From: UBA6663 sp044226485
GTDB lineage: Bacteria; Chloroflexota; Anaerolineae; Anaerolineales; UBA6663
Assembly: GCA_044226485.1 (NCBI GenBank)
Contig: JBGAGY010000006.1
Span: 1 to 64,000, forward strand
Length of the DNA: 64,000 bases
Direction of reading: 5' to 3'
The translations under genes were made by a program, and so were the position numbers. Under the pieces are notes generated by a model that was not told the DNA's origin, did no database searches, and saw only the letters and a program-made list of their open reading frames with translations. Positions 17,786 through 27,793 of the stretch are shown piece by piece. Position 1 is the stretch's first letter. Each line of letters starts with the position of its first letter.

Positions 17786-19618
17786 CTACTCGCGATAGTC
17801 ACCCCGCAGGCGTTCGAGGCGAGCGACGCTGTCGGCCAGGCCGCCCGGGCGGTTGCGCGCGAGCCACTGGTCTTTGTAGTCGGCGATGAGCGTATCGAGG
17901 TCGGCGGATAGCGCCGCCCGATCTCCGTTGCCGTGCGCGAACTTCACGCGCTTCGTGGCGTGCCGAAGCAGGCGGGCCATGAGGTCGAACTCGCGCTCAA
18001 GCAGGGCGGCGTCGGGCCGCTGGCTGCGCGCCTGAGCCAGCGGCGCCACGGCGGCGTCGATGGCCGCGAGGGTTCGATCGAGCTCGGCGTCGTCGAGTTC
18101 AGGCGCCCGATCGAGCGAGCGCTGCAAGGCGTTGAACAGGATCGAGTTGTTGTGAGGCGTGTCGCCCGGCACGCGATAGATGTCGCCGAGGTCGTGGGCC
18201 ACTCGCCCGAGGACATTGGCTTCATCGGCGTAGGCGTGGAGGTTGAGCGCGTCGACGATGTCGATGTCACGGTTCGCTTCCCAGGCCCAGCTGTACGCGG
18301 CGCCGGCCGCGAATCCCAGGTCGTGGGCGGGCTCGGCCTGCCAGTGTCCGTTGTCGCCCCAGTCGGTGTTCAGGAAGCCGATCGCGCCGTGCTCGACGCC
18401 CGCTGCCGCTGCATTGCGCAGATTCCCGAGCGCGTTGGTCGTGCGCCCGGCGATGGAATTCCAGGCCGAGGTGCCCGGGCAGACGTAGAACGGAATCCCC
18501 GAGGCCTTGTATTGCGGGCAGCGCGTCCCGAAGTCGTGGTCGGCCTCGTAGCCCCACTCGAGCGCGATGACGTCGCGCGGCAGCTCGGAGATCAACTCCG
18601 GGTGCTGGATGATGATGTCGCCCCAGAATTGCATGACGCGGCCGCGGCTCTTGACCTCCGCGTGGATCTTGTGGAGGAAGTCGAGATAGACCCGGCCGAC
18701 CCCGCGTGCCTCGACGTCTGCGCGGCTGCGCCCCTGGCCGAGGTCCACCGTCTCATCGCAGCCTACGTTGAACTGCCGGCTGGTGAAGTGCGGCAGGAGT
18801 TCGTCGTAAAGGCCGCGCAGCAACTCGAGGCTGCCGGGATCGCCCGGGCAAAGGCTGAACGACCCCTCCATGCGGATGCCCCAGGGCGTGTCGAAGCCAC
18901 CGGTCACCTCGGCCAGCGGTCGATAGCGATCGTGGTCGAACCAGCGATGCAGATGTCCGAACGAGTTCTGGTTGGGCACCAACTCGATGTAGCGCTCGCG
19001 GCAGAAGGCATCGAGCGCGAGGATGTCATCGCCGGTGAACGGCGAGGCCCTGGCCCAGACTTCCTCGTGTTGCCGGTACGCAAAGGTGTGTTCGGTGTAG
19101 AGCTGGAACTGGTTGATCTTCCACCCGGCCAGTCGATCGATCAGCGCGAAGGTCGACTGGAGCGTCGGCACTTTGTCTCGGCTGATGTCAAGCATCACGC
19201 CGCGCGCTGCGAAGTCCGGCCAATCATCGATGTGCAGGCAAGGCCAGGCCGCGGGGCTCTGCGCGTCGATCTGCAGCAGCGTGCTGACGCCGTGGAACAG
19301 CCCCGCTTCGTCCGGTGCGCTCAACTCGACGCCAGCGGTCGTGATCGTCAGCGTGTAGGACTCCGGACGGCTCTTCAGTTCGGGGCGGAGCCGCAGCGTC
19401 ACGACCGTGTTGGGCAGGGCCGCAGCGCCACCCGCCTGGATCTCCCAACGGAGCGAGCGCCGCTCGGCGAGGGCTCGTTGCAGGCGAACGGCCGTCGTTC
19501 GCAGACCGGCCGGGCGAGCGGCTTCGATCACGATCAGGCCCTGGGCCGGCAGGGCGAACGATCCTTGTTGTGGAAACAGATGTCTGGGTCGCGGTAGCAG
19601 ATTGAGCGTCATGGCCAT
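17786..19618 (-). CDS. GH20 family beta-N-acetylhexosaminidase
   Basis: Removes terminal beta-linked GlcNAc/GalNAc or related residues by substrate-assisted catalysis. From the ATG at 19616-19618 it has 610 residues. An N-terminal GH20b-like domain (residues 1 to about 125) precedes the barrel, which begins near DFAARGVMLDISRDKVP. The catalytic Asp-Glu pair is in NVGCDETVDLG (about residue 288). Tryptophans of the active site are visible in MQFWGDII and NTDWGDNGHW. There is no signal peptide, so it is likely cytoplasmic and may process imported chitin- or peptidoglycan-type oligosaccharides. A longer open frame upstream starts inside a terminator and is not used. Confidence 0.92.
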   Translation of the reverse strand: MAMTLNLLPRPRHLFPQQGSFALPAQGLIVIEAARPAGLRTTAVRLQRALAERRSLRWEIQAGGAAALPNTVVTLRLRPELKSRPESYTLTITTAGVELSAPDEAGLFHGVSTLLQIDAQSPAAWPCLHIDDWPDFAARGVMLDISRDKVPTLQSTFALIDRLAGWKINQFQLYTEHTFAYRQHEEVWARASPFTGDDILALDAFCRERYIELVPNQNSFGHLHRWFDHDRYRPLAEVTGGFDTPWGIRMEGSFSLCPGDPGSLELLRGLYDELLPHFTSRQFNVGCDETVDLGQGRSRADVEARGVGRVYLDFLHKIHAEVKSRGRVMQFWGDIIIQHPELISELPRDVIALEWGYEADHDFGTRCPQYKASGIPFYVCPGTSAWNSIAGRTTNALGNLRNAAAAGVEHGAIGFLNTDWGDNGHWQAEPAHDLGFAAGAAYSWAWEANRDIDIVDALNLHAYADEANVLGRVAHDLGDIYRVPGDTPHNNSILFNALQRSLDRAPELDDAELDRTLAAIDAAVAPLAQARSQRPDAALLEREFDLMARLLRHATKRVKFAHGNGDRAALSADLDTLIADYKDQWLARNRPGGLADSVARLERLRGDYRE

Positions 19619-19689
19619 CGCATCCAATGAGTGAACGAATGGGTGTGAGAGGCCATTATAGATGTCAGCGAGTGCGCGTCGACCCAAAA

Positions 19690-19735
19690 CGCGAGAGGCC
19701 GTGGATCGGCTGCAGCCGACCCACGGCCTCTCTTC
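19690..19735 (-). terminator. terminator of the 39-residue protein gene
   Basis: GAGAGGCCGTGG (19693-19704) pairs with CCACGGCCTCTC (19721-19732). A perfect inner hairpin TCGGC-TGCA-GCCGA lies between. On the minus strand it is followed by CGCGTTTTGGG. It lies 28 bases after the stop of the small gene. Confidence 0.8.
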
Positions 19736-19760
19736 GAGCACAGCCTGTGGGCTGAGGAGC

Positions 19761-19880
19761 CTACTGTGCGTGTTCGATGGTTCGCACGATGTCGTCAGCC
19801 CAGATCATGCTGGCGAGGTTGAGGGCCGCGAACAAACCGGTGACGAGCCCGATGGCGGTGATGGCGATCAAGAACCACAT
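19761..19880 (-). CDS. 39-residue single-pass membrane protein
   Basis: A short gene: ATG at 19878-19880, TAG at 19761-19763. It has a strong ribosome site (GGAGGATCAC ATG) and its own terminator. The product starts MWFLIAITAIGLVTGLFAAL, one transmembrane helix, and ends in an acidic/basic tail (WADDIVRTIEHAQ). It resembles the small subunits or stabilising peptides of membrane complexes in general form, but I recognise no family. Good expression signals make a real gene likely. Confidence 0.7.
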   Translation of the reverse strand: MWFLIAITAIGLVTGLFAALNLASMIWADDIVRTIEHAQ

Positions 19881-20089
19881 GTGATCCTCCTGTCTGCATG
19901 TGCCTTAACGCAGGATCGCATGGGATTGTGGCGACCGTTTGACATCCTGGTTACAGAACGGTGACAGGCTGCCTGGCCGTCTTGTCGGCCGTTTCCTACG
20001 TGGATTGTCGACCTTCGCGCACAGGCTTGGGCGCTAAGCTTTAGCCCATCTCGACGGTACTTTGATCGTTTGCTCACCCAGGAGGCCCC

Positions 20090-21328
<1,239 letters not shown>

Positions 21329-21376
21329 CAAAACGGCGGTCAGAGCGACGCTGGCGTCGCCCAGACCGCCGTTTGG
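21329..21376. terminator. bidirectional terminator
   Basis: AAAACGGCGGTC (21330-21341) pairs with GACCGCCGTTTG (21364-21375), with a nested GCGACGC/GCGTCGC hairpin between. It separates the convergent sugar dehydrogenase and rny genes. Confidence 0.85.
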
Positions 21377-21384
21377 CAGGTCGC

Positions 21385-22956
21385 TTACTTCGCGAAATCC
21401 GTCGCCCGCGTCTCGCGGATGACAGTGACCCGGATCTGGCCGGGGTACGTCATGGTCTCTTCGATCTTGCGCGCGATGTTGCGGCTCAGTTGCAGGGCCG
21501 CCAGATCGTCGACGCGCTCGGGCTGGACGATGATGCGCACTTCGCGGCCGGCCTGCAGCGCAAAGCTCTGCTGGACGCCGTCGAAGGAGTTGGCGATCTC
21601 TTCGAGGCTGCGGATGCGCTTGATGTACTGGTCGAGCGACTCACGGCGCGCGCCGGGGCGAGCGCCCGAGATGGCGTCGGCGGCCTCGACGATGATGGCC
21701 TCGACCGACTGCTGCTCGGCTTCGTGGTGGTGCGCGGCGATGGCGTTGACCACCTTGGGGTTCACGTTGTAGCGTTTGGCGTACTCGGCGCCGATCGCGG
21801 CGTGGGTGCCTTCGACTTCATGGTCGAGCGCCTTGCCGATGTCGTGCAGTAGGCCGCCGGCCTTGGCCAGCGCCACGTCGGCGCCAAGCTCGGCCGCGAT
21901 CACACCGGCCAACAGCGCCGTCTCGACGGCGTGTCGGTTCTGGTTCTGGCCGTACGACGTGCGGTAGTTCAGACGACCCAGCAGGCGCAGGATCTCGGGA
22001 TGTAGCCCCGGCACGCCGGCTTCGAAGGCCGCCTGCTCGCCGGCTTCCTTGATCGACGCCTCGACGTCCTTCTGGGCATCTGAGACCAGCTTCTCGATCT
22101 GCGAGGGATGGATGCGGCCGTCGCTGACGAGCTTGCTCAGCGCGCGCTTGGCTACTTCGCGGCGCACCGGGTCGAACGACGAGACCGTCACGGCCTCGGG
22201 CGTGTCGTCGACGATCATGTCGACGCCCGCCGCCTGTTCGAAGGTGCGGATGTTGCGGCCGTTGCGGCCGATGATGCGGCCCTTCATTTCGTCGGAGGGC
22301 AGGGGGACGACCGAGACCGTGATCTCGGAGACGTGCTCGGAGGCGACGCGCTGGATGGCGAGGGCCACGATGTTGCGCGCGCGGCGCTCGCCCTCGGTGC
22401 GGGCTTCTTCCTCGATCTGGCGGATGGTGCGCGCCATGTCCTTGCGCGTGTCTTTTTCGACTTCTTCGAGCAGTTGAGCGCGGGCTTCTTCGCGCGTCAT
22501 CTCGGCGACCCGCTGGATCTCGGTCAGACGCTTTTCCTGCAGCTTGTTGATCTCGGCCTCGCGCTTGTCGAGGTTGCTCGAGCGTTTGTCGAGCTGAGTG
22601 CGGCGCTGGTCGCTCTGCTCGTTCTTCTTGTCGAGCTCCTCACGGCGGCGGGCCAGGCGCTGCTCCTCGCGGTTGATCTCCTGCATGCGCCGGCTGACTT
22701 CGGCCTCGGCCTCGTTGCGGATCTTGAGGGCCTCGTCGCGGCCCCTGAGCACGATGTCCTTGGCCTCGGTCTCGGCTCGGCTGCGGAAGGTGGACGCCTG
22801 AGCCTCGAGCTCCTTCTCCTTGAGCGTCACGGCCTCAATTCTGGCCTGGTCGGCGCTGCGCTGACGGCCTGCACCCAGCACCCAGCCCACCGCAGCCCCG
22901 ATTGCCAATCCCAACACAATTCCGACGAGCGGCAGAATAATCGTCAAAGCATCCAT
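21385..22956 (-). CDS. rny: ribonuclease Y
   Basis: Membrane-anchored endoribonuclease that starts mRNA decay in many bacteria. The 523 residues show an N-terminal transmembrane helix (residues 5-28) and a long charged coiled coil (about residues 35-200). A KH RNA-binding domain (RIIGRNGRNIRTFEQAAGVD, about residues 228-247) follows, then an HD phosphohydrolase domain (LLHDIGKALDHE, about residues 366-377) and the C-terminal FALQAGREVRIIVQP block. Length and order match the family exactly. It precedes no gene of obvious linked function, though rny is commonly found near recA in many phyla. Confidence 0.97.
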   Translation of the reverse strand: MDALTIILPLVGIVLGLAIGAAVGWVLGAGRQRSADQARIEAVTLKEKELEAQASTFRSRAETEAKDIVLRGRDEALKIRNEAEAEVSRRMQEINREEQRLARRREELDKKNEQSDQRRTQLDKRSSNLDKREAEINKLQEKRLTEIQRVAEMTREEARAQLLEEVEKDTRKDMARTIRQIEEEARTEGERRARNIVALAIQRVASEHVSEITVSVVPLPSDEMKGRIIGRNGRNIRTFEQAAGVDMIVDDTPEAVTVSSFDPVRREVAKRALSKLVSDGRIHPSQIEKLVSDAQKDVEASIKEAGEQAAFEAGVPGLHPEILRLLGRLNYRTSYGQNQNRHAVETALLAGVIAAELGADVALAKAGGLLHDIGKALDHEVEGTHAAIGAEYAKRYNVNPKVVNAIAAHHHEAEQQSVEAIIVEAADAISGARPGARRESLDQYIKRIRSLEEIANSFDGVQQSFALQAGREVRIIVQPERVDDLAALQLSRNIARKIEETMTYPGQIRVTVIRETRATDFAK

Positions 22957-23013
22957 GGAATGACCCTTTTTACTCGCATGCGGCCCGGGACATGGCCCGG
23001 CAAGCGCATACGC

Positions 23014-23652
23014 CTAATCGTCAAGTGGGGGTCGCCCCCCGGTTGCGGTCTGCCAGGCCTTTTCAGTGGCCTCGCGAGCGGTCTCGTAATTGAACCCGCG
23101 CCGCGCCAGCAGCCCCAACAGCTTCAGCCGGAACTCGGGCCAGGGCAGGGCGGCGAAGCGTCCGGCCTTTGCCTGAGCCAGCTTATCGGCGGCAGCGGCA
23201 TCGTTCGTGCCGGCCACCGCCGTTTTGATCTCATCGTCGGCGACGCCTTTTCGACGCAGCTCGAGCGCGATCGCGCGCTTGCTGGCCGGTCGGAAGGCTT
23301 CGCGGTTCTCAACCCACATCCGCGCGAACTCGGCGTCGTTGAGCAGCCCGTTTCGGGCGAGCCGCTCGAGGGCGGCGTCGATGTCCGCGGCCGCCACCTT
23401 GTTCTTCTTGAGGTTGTCGCGCACCTCACGAGCACTGCGCGGGCGTCGGTCGATCAGGCGCAGCGCCCGGTTGTACGCTTCCTCACGCGCGTCAGCGGCC
23501 TTGATCCGTTCGATGTCGACTTCGGTCAGCTCCTGGCCGATCCGCAGCCGAACGGCCTCGTTCTTGGCCAGACCGAAGGCGAACGATCCGTCCAGGAAGA
23601 CGTTGACGCGCGTCTTGTTGCGCGCCTGGAGCTTGAGCGCCGTGACCTTCAC
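23014..23652 (-). CDS. recX: RecX regulatory protein
   Basis: Binds RecA filaments and limits their activity. The 212 residues show the RecX three-helix repeats: YNRALRLIDRRPRSAREVRD, VAAADIDAALERLARNGLL, then NDAEFARMWVENR, and the C-terminal FAALPWPEFRLKLLGLLARR followed by GFNYETAREA. The start is GTG at 23650-23652. It lies downstream of recA on the same strand, the usual order, but 339 bases away, with a weak hairpin between them. RNase Y follows downstream. Confidence 0.9.
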   Translation of the reverse strand: MKVTALKLQARNKTRVNVFLDGSFAFGLAKNEAVRLRIGQELTEVDIERIKAADAREEAYNRALRLIDRRPRSAREVRDNLKKNKVAAADIDAALERLARNGLLNDAEFARMWVENREAFRPASKRAIALELRRKGVADDEIKTAVAGTNDAAAADKLAQAKAGRFAALPWPEFRLKLLGLLARRGFNYETAREATEKAWQTATGGRPPLDD

Positions 23653-23991
23653 GTCGTGATCCTCACGCCGTAACCTTCGCCTGACCTCGTTCGATGTCCG
23701 ACGCGGAAACGCAAACGAGCCGCGCTCGGACGCTGATGCGCCGGCGGCGGCTCGTGTGATTCGGATGTCTGCGGCTAGAACCAGGGCCGATGTCAGGGAC
23801 CCTGAGCGACGAACACGACGAACGCCAAAACGCGATCCGAGCGGAGGCCGGGATCGGGATGGCGGAAAAGCGAGTCGGTCAACGTCAGCCTTCGGTTCAT
23901 GCCAGAACCATCAGCGCCAGGCGCGTGATGTCAGACAAAATCAAACCGTCACACGGTCCGGTTGGCCGGGCCGCCGCGGCGCCACGCCGCA
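23653..23991. other. recA-recX intergenic stretch
   Basis: About 340 bases with no convincing gene. CGAGCCGC (23716-23723) and GCGGCTCG (23747-23754) form a hairpin followed on the minus strand by TTTGCGTTT, a weak terminator candidate after recA. The rest shows nothing that I can name. Confidence 0.5.
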
Positions 23992-25026
23992 TCAATCATC
24001 GGTGTCGTCGGGTCCGGGCTTTCCGCCCAGATCGGCGACGTTGTCGCGTACATGGTCGCGCACGGCTGTCTCGATCTCCCTGGCGATCTCAGGATGCTGC
24101 TTGAGGAAGGTTTTGGCGTTTTCGCGCCCCTGCCCAAGCCGCGTATCGCCGAACGAGAAGAACGCGCCGCGCTTGACAATAACATCGAATTGGGTGGCAA
24201 GATCAACGATGTCACCCATCTTCGAGATTCCTTCATTATACATGATGTCGAACTCGGCCTCTCGGAAGGGCGGCGCGACCTTGTTTTTGGTCACCCGAAC
24301 GCGGGTACGGGCTCCTACCACTTCCTGGCCGTCTTTGAGGGCCTGAATCCGGCGGACGTCGAGGCGGACGCTGGCGTAGAACTTCAGGGCGTTGCCGCCG
24401 GTCGTGGTCTCGGGGTTACCGAACATGACGCCGATCTTCTGCCGTAGCTGATTGGTGAAGATCATGGCCGTATTGGTCTGCTTGATAGCGCCCGTCAGTT
24501 TGCGGAGGGCCTGGCTCATCAGCCGGGCCTGCTGGCCCATAGTGGCGTCGCCCATGTCGCCCTCGATCTCGGCCCGCGGCACCAGCGCCGCGACCGAGTC
24601 GACGACCACCACGTCCATGGCGCCTGAGCGGACCAGGGCCTCGGCGATCTCGAGCGCCTGCTCGCCGGTGTCGGGCTGCGAGATGTACAGGTTGTCGATG
24701 TCGACGCCGAGTTTGGCGGCGTAGGCCGGGTCGAGGGCGTGCTCCATATCAATGTAGCCGCACACGCCGCCCTTCTTCTGGGCCTCCGCCACGATGTGCA
24801 GACAGATCGTGGTCTTGCCAGAGGCCTCCGGCCCGTAGATCTCGATAACGCGCCCGCGTGGCACACCGCCGACGCCGAGCGCGATGTCGAGCGATAGCGA
24901 CCCCGTCGGGATCACTTCGACCTGAAGGTGATTGGCCTCACCCAGGCGCATCACGGCGCCGTCGCCGAACTGTTTCTTGATCTGAGCCAGGGCAGCATCG
25001 AGCGCGCGTTCTTTTGCGTTAGCCAT
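23992..25026 (-). CDS. recA: recombinase RecA
   Basis: DNA strand-exchange ATPase and LexA co-protease. The 344 residues contain all landmarks: Walker A GPEASGKTT (about residues 65-73), the catalytic Glu in YIDMEHALDP, Walker B VVVVDSVAALVP, the L1 region GDATMGQQARLMSQ, and the L2 region NQLRQKIGVMFGNPETTTGG. The C-terminal domain ends in an acidic tail (GPDDTDD). The ATG at 25024-25026 has a GGAG site. Upstream there is a TATAGT -10 box and an 11-bp inverted repeat; I see no standard LexA box. Confidence 0.98.
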   Translation of the reverse strand: MANAKERALDAALAQIKKQFGDGAVMRLGEANHLQVEVIPTGSLSLDIALGVGGVPRGRVIEIYGPEASGKTTICLHIVAEAQKKGGVCGYIDMEHALDPAYAAKLGVDIDNLYISQPDTGEQALEIAEALVRSGAMDVVVVDSVAALVPRAEIEGDMGDATMGQQARLMSQALRKLTGAIKQTNTAMIFTNQLRQKIGVMFGNPETTTGGNALKFYASVRLDVRRIQALKDGQEVVGARTRVRVTKNKVAPPFREAEFDIMYNEGISKMGDIVDLATQFDVIVKRGAFFSFGDTRLGQGRENAKTFLKQHPEIAREIETAVRDHVRDNVADLGGKPGPDDTDD

Positions 25027-25078
25027 ATATTCTCCGAATCGCGATCGAGTCTGTGCGCGAGTGTACTATAGGTTGACG

Positions 25079-25123
25079 ACGAGGGTGCAAACGCCGACCT
25101 TCGCTTGCCCTGTGCACCCTCGT
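25079..25123. repeat. 11-bp perfect inverted repeat between divergent genes
   Basis: ACGAGGGTGCA (25079-25089) and TGCACCCTCGT (25113-25123), separated by 23 bases, lie between recA (minus) and the acetyltransferase gene (plus). The left copy overlaps the likely -35 region of recA (TTTGCA, 15 bases from TATAGT). A paired operator is one explanation; the T-rich CGTTTTC after the right copy also allows a terminator reading on the plus strand. Confidence 0.6.
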
Positions 25124-25138
25124 TTTCAACAATCATGC

Positions 25139-25144
25139 TATAAC
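25139..25144 (+). promoter_or_regulatory. -10 box, leaderless start of acetyltransferase
   Basis: TATAAC followed by 6 bases and the ATG at 25151, again with no room for a ribosome-binding site. Confidence 0.55.
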
Positions 25145-25150
25145 ACGCGC

Positions 25151-26008
25151 ATGTTGTTCGCCCGACAGCAGACAATGCGCTTGGCGGATCGCCGCGACAA
25201 AGAGCAAATCATCAGCCTGATGCAGACGGCGCCCCGGGTTCATGTGCATCTGGATTGGCGGCCCGCAGAGGATTGGCTGGGGGAGCAACCGTTCCTGGTG
25301 TTGGAGCGGGGCGAACGCATCGTGGCGGCCATGGCCTGTCCGCCGGACCCGGCCGGTCTGGCCTGGATCCGGCTGCTGGCGACCCAGGACACCGGCCCTG
25401 CCGATGCCTGGTGGCCGCGGCTCTGGGCGGCGACCCGCGAGGCGCTGACGCTGTTGAATGTGCGCAACGTGGCCTCGCTCAGCCTGGAGACCTGGTCGGC
25501 CCGCCTGCTCGAGGCGGCCGGCTTCTCCACTGACCACGCCATCGTCGCGCTGGCTCGCACCCGTCGCACGCCGCTCGCTGAGAACGACCGGTTGGTGTCG
25601 GCGCGAATCCGCCGGGCTGACACTGACGACTACCCGGCGATCATCGATGTCGATCAGAGCGCCTTCCCCGAACCCTGGAACCTCTCGGAGCGGATGTTGC
25701 GCCTGGCGCTACAGCAGGCCGAGAACGTCAGCGTGGCCGAACTCGAGGGCCGTGTCGTCGGGTACCAGCTGACGACGCCGAGCCATGCCGGCGCCCATCT
25801 GGCCCGACTGGCCGTTCGCCCTGAGGCGCAGGGCCATGGCATCGGCCGTGCGCTCGTCACCCGGCTCATCGCCGAAGATCAGCGCAGCGGGTATGGCGAG
25901 CTCACCGTCAACACCCAGGAAGACAACCACGCCTCGCTGGCCGTGTACACGCGGTTGGGTTTTCGCCCGACGGGCGTGCGGCTGCCGGTGTATGAACTTC
26001 ACTGGTAG
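25151..26008 (+). CDS. GNAT-family acetyltransferase, double-domain
   Basis: A 285-residue protein with two GNAT-like halves. The N-terminal half is degenerate. The C-terminal half (about residues 145-285) is a full acetyltransferase domain, with VDQSAFPEPWNLSERMLR, the acetyl-CoA loop RLAVRPEAQGHGIGRALVTR, and NTQEDNHASLAVYTRLGF. This last part is very like RimI/mycothiol-synthase-type enzymes, but the substrate is unknown. The ATG at 25151 directly follows a -10 box; a second ATG at 25175 is possible. Divergent from recA. Confidence 0.83.
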   Translation: MLFARQQTMRLADRRDKEQIISLMQTAPRVHVHLDWRPAEDWLGEQPFLVLERGERIVAAMACPPDPAGLAWIRLLATQDTGPADAWWPRLWAATREALTLLNVRNVASLSLETWSARLLEAAGFSTDHAIVALARTRRTPLAENDRLVSARIRRADTDDYPAIIDVDQSAFPEPWNLSERMLRLALQQAENVSVAELEGRVVGYQLTTPSHAGAHLARLAVRPEAQGHGIGRALVTRLIAEDQRSGYGELTVNTQEDNHASLAVYTRLGFRPTGVRLPVYELHW

Positions 26009-26096
26009 CGTTTGCGATCCGCGCCCGGCCTGTTATCATTGCCTGACCAACCTGTGACTCGGTTTGTGCCGAGACCATCACCTGGTGATCGCAGCC

Positions 26097-26939
26097 ATGT
26101 CCCGACAAGAATATGCGTTTTTGGCCCGAGACGGCATCACGTTGCAGACCTACGCGTGGATGCCTGTTGGCTCTGCCCGAGCGGTCGTGGTATTGACCCA
26201 CGGTCACGGCGAGTATGCGTCGAAATACGAGCACGTCGGCCAGGCGTTCTCGTCCGCCGGGATCGCGCTGGTGGCCTATGACCTGCGCGGCCACGGCCGG
26301 TCTGGCGGTCCGCGAGGCCATGCGCCCAAATACGAGGCGCTCCTGAGTGATCTACAACGCGTGATGGGGAGGTCCGAAGGCCTCGTCCCCGACGCGCCGC
26401 GCTTCCTTTATGGGCACAGCTTCGGCGGTCAGATCACGCTCGAATACGTGCTGCAGCGCCGTCCACTGGTGAGCGGTGTCATCGTCAGCGGCCCGTGGCT
26501 GCGCCTGACTTACGCGCCGCCGCCGTGGCGATTGACTCTGGCGCGCGGCCTGGCCGGCGTCTGGCCAACCTTCACGCAAAACACCGGGCTCGACAAGGCC
26601 GTCCCCATGACTCATGACGCCGAGCTCATGGCGGCCTATCCTGATCCGCATCTCGCTCACGCGAAGTTGACGGCGCGCCTTGGGATGGACGCGATCACGG
26701 CCGGCGAAGACATCCTGCGCCGGGCCAACGAGATCTCGACGCCGCTGCTCGTCCTACACGGCGAGCTCGACGGCGTCTTCGACCCCGACGTCTCGCGCCA
26801 GCTCTTCGAGCGCGTGGCCACTCACGACAAGGCGCTCTGCGTCTATCCCGGCATGTACCACGAGATCCACAACGAGGTCGATCGAGCCCAGGTGATCAAA
26901 GACGTGATCAGTTGGATCGACGGTCATCTGGGCGAATGA
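26097..26939 (+). CDS. alpha/beta hydrolase, monoacylglycerol-lipase-like
   Basis: A 280-residue serine hydrolase of the lysophospholipase/monoacylglycerol lipase group. It has the oxyanion region LTHGHGEYASKYEHV, the DLRGHGRSGGPRGH motif typical of these lipases, and the nucleophile elbow FLYGHSFGGQI (Ser about residue 106). The acid LLVLHGELDGVFDP and the catalytic His in YPGMYHEIHNE complete the triad. It has no signal peptide, so it is probably a cytoplasmic or membrane-associated lipase. A TATCAT box lies about 60 bases upstream. The gene ends shortly before the perfect heptamer hairpin. Confidence 0.9.
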   Translation: MSRQEYAFLARDGITLQTYAWMPVGSARAVVVLTHGHGEYASKYEHVGQAFSSAGIALVAYDLRGHGRSGGPRGHAPKYEALLSDLQRVMGRSEGLVPDAPRFLYGHSFGGQITLEYVLQRRPLVSGVIVSGPWLRLTYAPPPWRLTLARGLAGVWPTFTQNTGLDKAVPMTHDAELMAAYPDPHLAHAKLTARLGMDAITAGEDILRRANEISTPLLVLHGELDGVFDPDVSRQLFERVATHDKALCVYPGMYHEIHNEVDRAQVIKDVISWIDGHLGE

Positions 26940-26988
26940 CGGGTTCCGTGGCACGCGGGTGAGCGGGGCACTCACAACGCAACGCGAC

Positions 26989-27056
26989 GAATGACAAAGG
27001 ACGGAGGACGAAGATTGAAAGACCTTTCAATCTTCGTCCTCCGTCCTTTGTCATTC
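26989..27056. repeat. heptamer-repeat hairpin, 33-bp perfect arms
   Basis: Bases 26989-27021 and 27024-27056 are exact reverse complements separated by only two bases (AC). The arm is built of seven-base units (ACAAAGG, ACGGAGG, ACGAAGA, TTGAAAG). It lies between the 3' ends of two convergent genes and ends three bases before the stop codon of the DUF554 gene. No U-tract follows on either strand. The centre shares the form TTGAAxG/CxTTCAA with the element at 196-286. Confidence 0.95.
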
Positions 27057-27058
27057 GC

Positions 27059-27793
27059 TCAACGGCCCAGGCCGATCCAGGCCCCCAGCGCCGACAGCCA
27101 AGGCAGCGCCGCCACGATCAGCGGGGCAACGACGAGCGCGGGCAGGTAGTTGCCGACGCGGATCTTGCGCAGATCGAGCAGGGGGCCGATGCCGGTGGCC
27201 ATCACCAGAACGCCGCCCGCGGCGGTGAGCTCCGTGATCATGTCGGTGCTCAGCAGTTGATTGGCTTGAGCAGCGAGCAGCGAGAGCCCACCCTGATAGA
27301 TCAAGATGACGATGATCGAGAAGATCACGCCCACGCCGCTGGCAGCGGCGAAGGCCAGGGCCGCGAAGCCATCGAGGACGGATTTGATCGCCAGCAGCTG
27401 ATAGTTGCCGGTCAGGCCATCCTGGATCGAGCCCAGGATCGTCATCGGGCCGACGCAAAACAGCAGGCTGGCCGTGACGAAGCCGCGGATGAAGCGCGCC
27501 GCTCCGTCGGGCGAGTCGCTGCGCGCAAAGCGGTTCTCGAGCCACGCGCCCAGGCTATGGAGCCGATCCTCCACGCGCCACCACTCGCCGAGCAGGCCGC
27601 CGATCATGACGGCCCCAAGCGTGATCAGATTGTTGTTCGACTCGAGGGTCATCTTCAAACCGGCCGCGATGACGAACAGGCCCAGGCCGTTCAGGATCGT
27701 GCCGCGCACTCGATCGGGCAGGCGATTGCCCAACCCCAGACCCAACAGGCCGCCGATGAGGACGGCCACAACGTTCAGTACCGTTCCGGTCAT
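27059..27793 (-). CDS. DUF554 family membrane protein
   Basis: A 244-residue integral membrane protein of the DUF554 (YdfK-like) family, with about seven hydrophobic segments. Typical family blocks are the N-terminal GTVLNVVAVLIGGLLGLGLG, FIRGFVTASLLFCVGPMTIL with GSIQDGL, and the ending VGNYLPALVVAPL. The family has no firmly established function. The stop codon lies at the edge of the heptamer hairpin, and the upstream region has a TTATAA-type box about 40 bases before the ATG. It is divergent from the ComEA-like gene. Confidence 0.88.
   Translation of the reverse strand: MTGTVLNVVAVLIGGLLGLGLGNRLPDRVRGTILNGLGLFVIAAGLKMTLESNNNLITLGAVMIGGLLGEWWRVEDRLHSLGAWLENRFARSDSPDGAARFIRGFVTASLLFCVGPMTILGSIQDGLTGNYQLLAIKSVLDGFAALAFAAASGVGVIFSIIVILIYQGGLSLLAAQANQLLSTDMITELTAAGGVLVMATGIGPLLDLRKIRVGNYLPALVVAPLIVAALPWLSALGAWIGLGR

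Noticed and set aside
25027..25150. LexA/SOS box upstream of recA
   Set aside because: No GAAC-N4-GTTC or CTG-N10-CAG site is present in the region.
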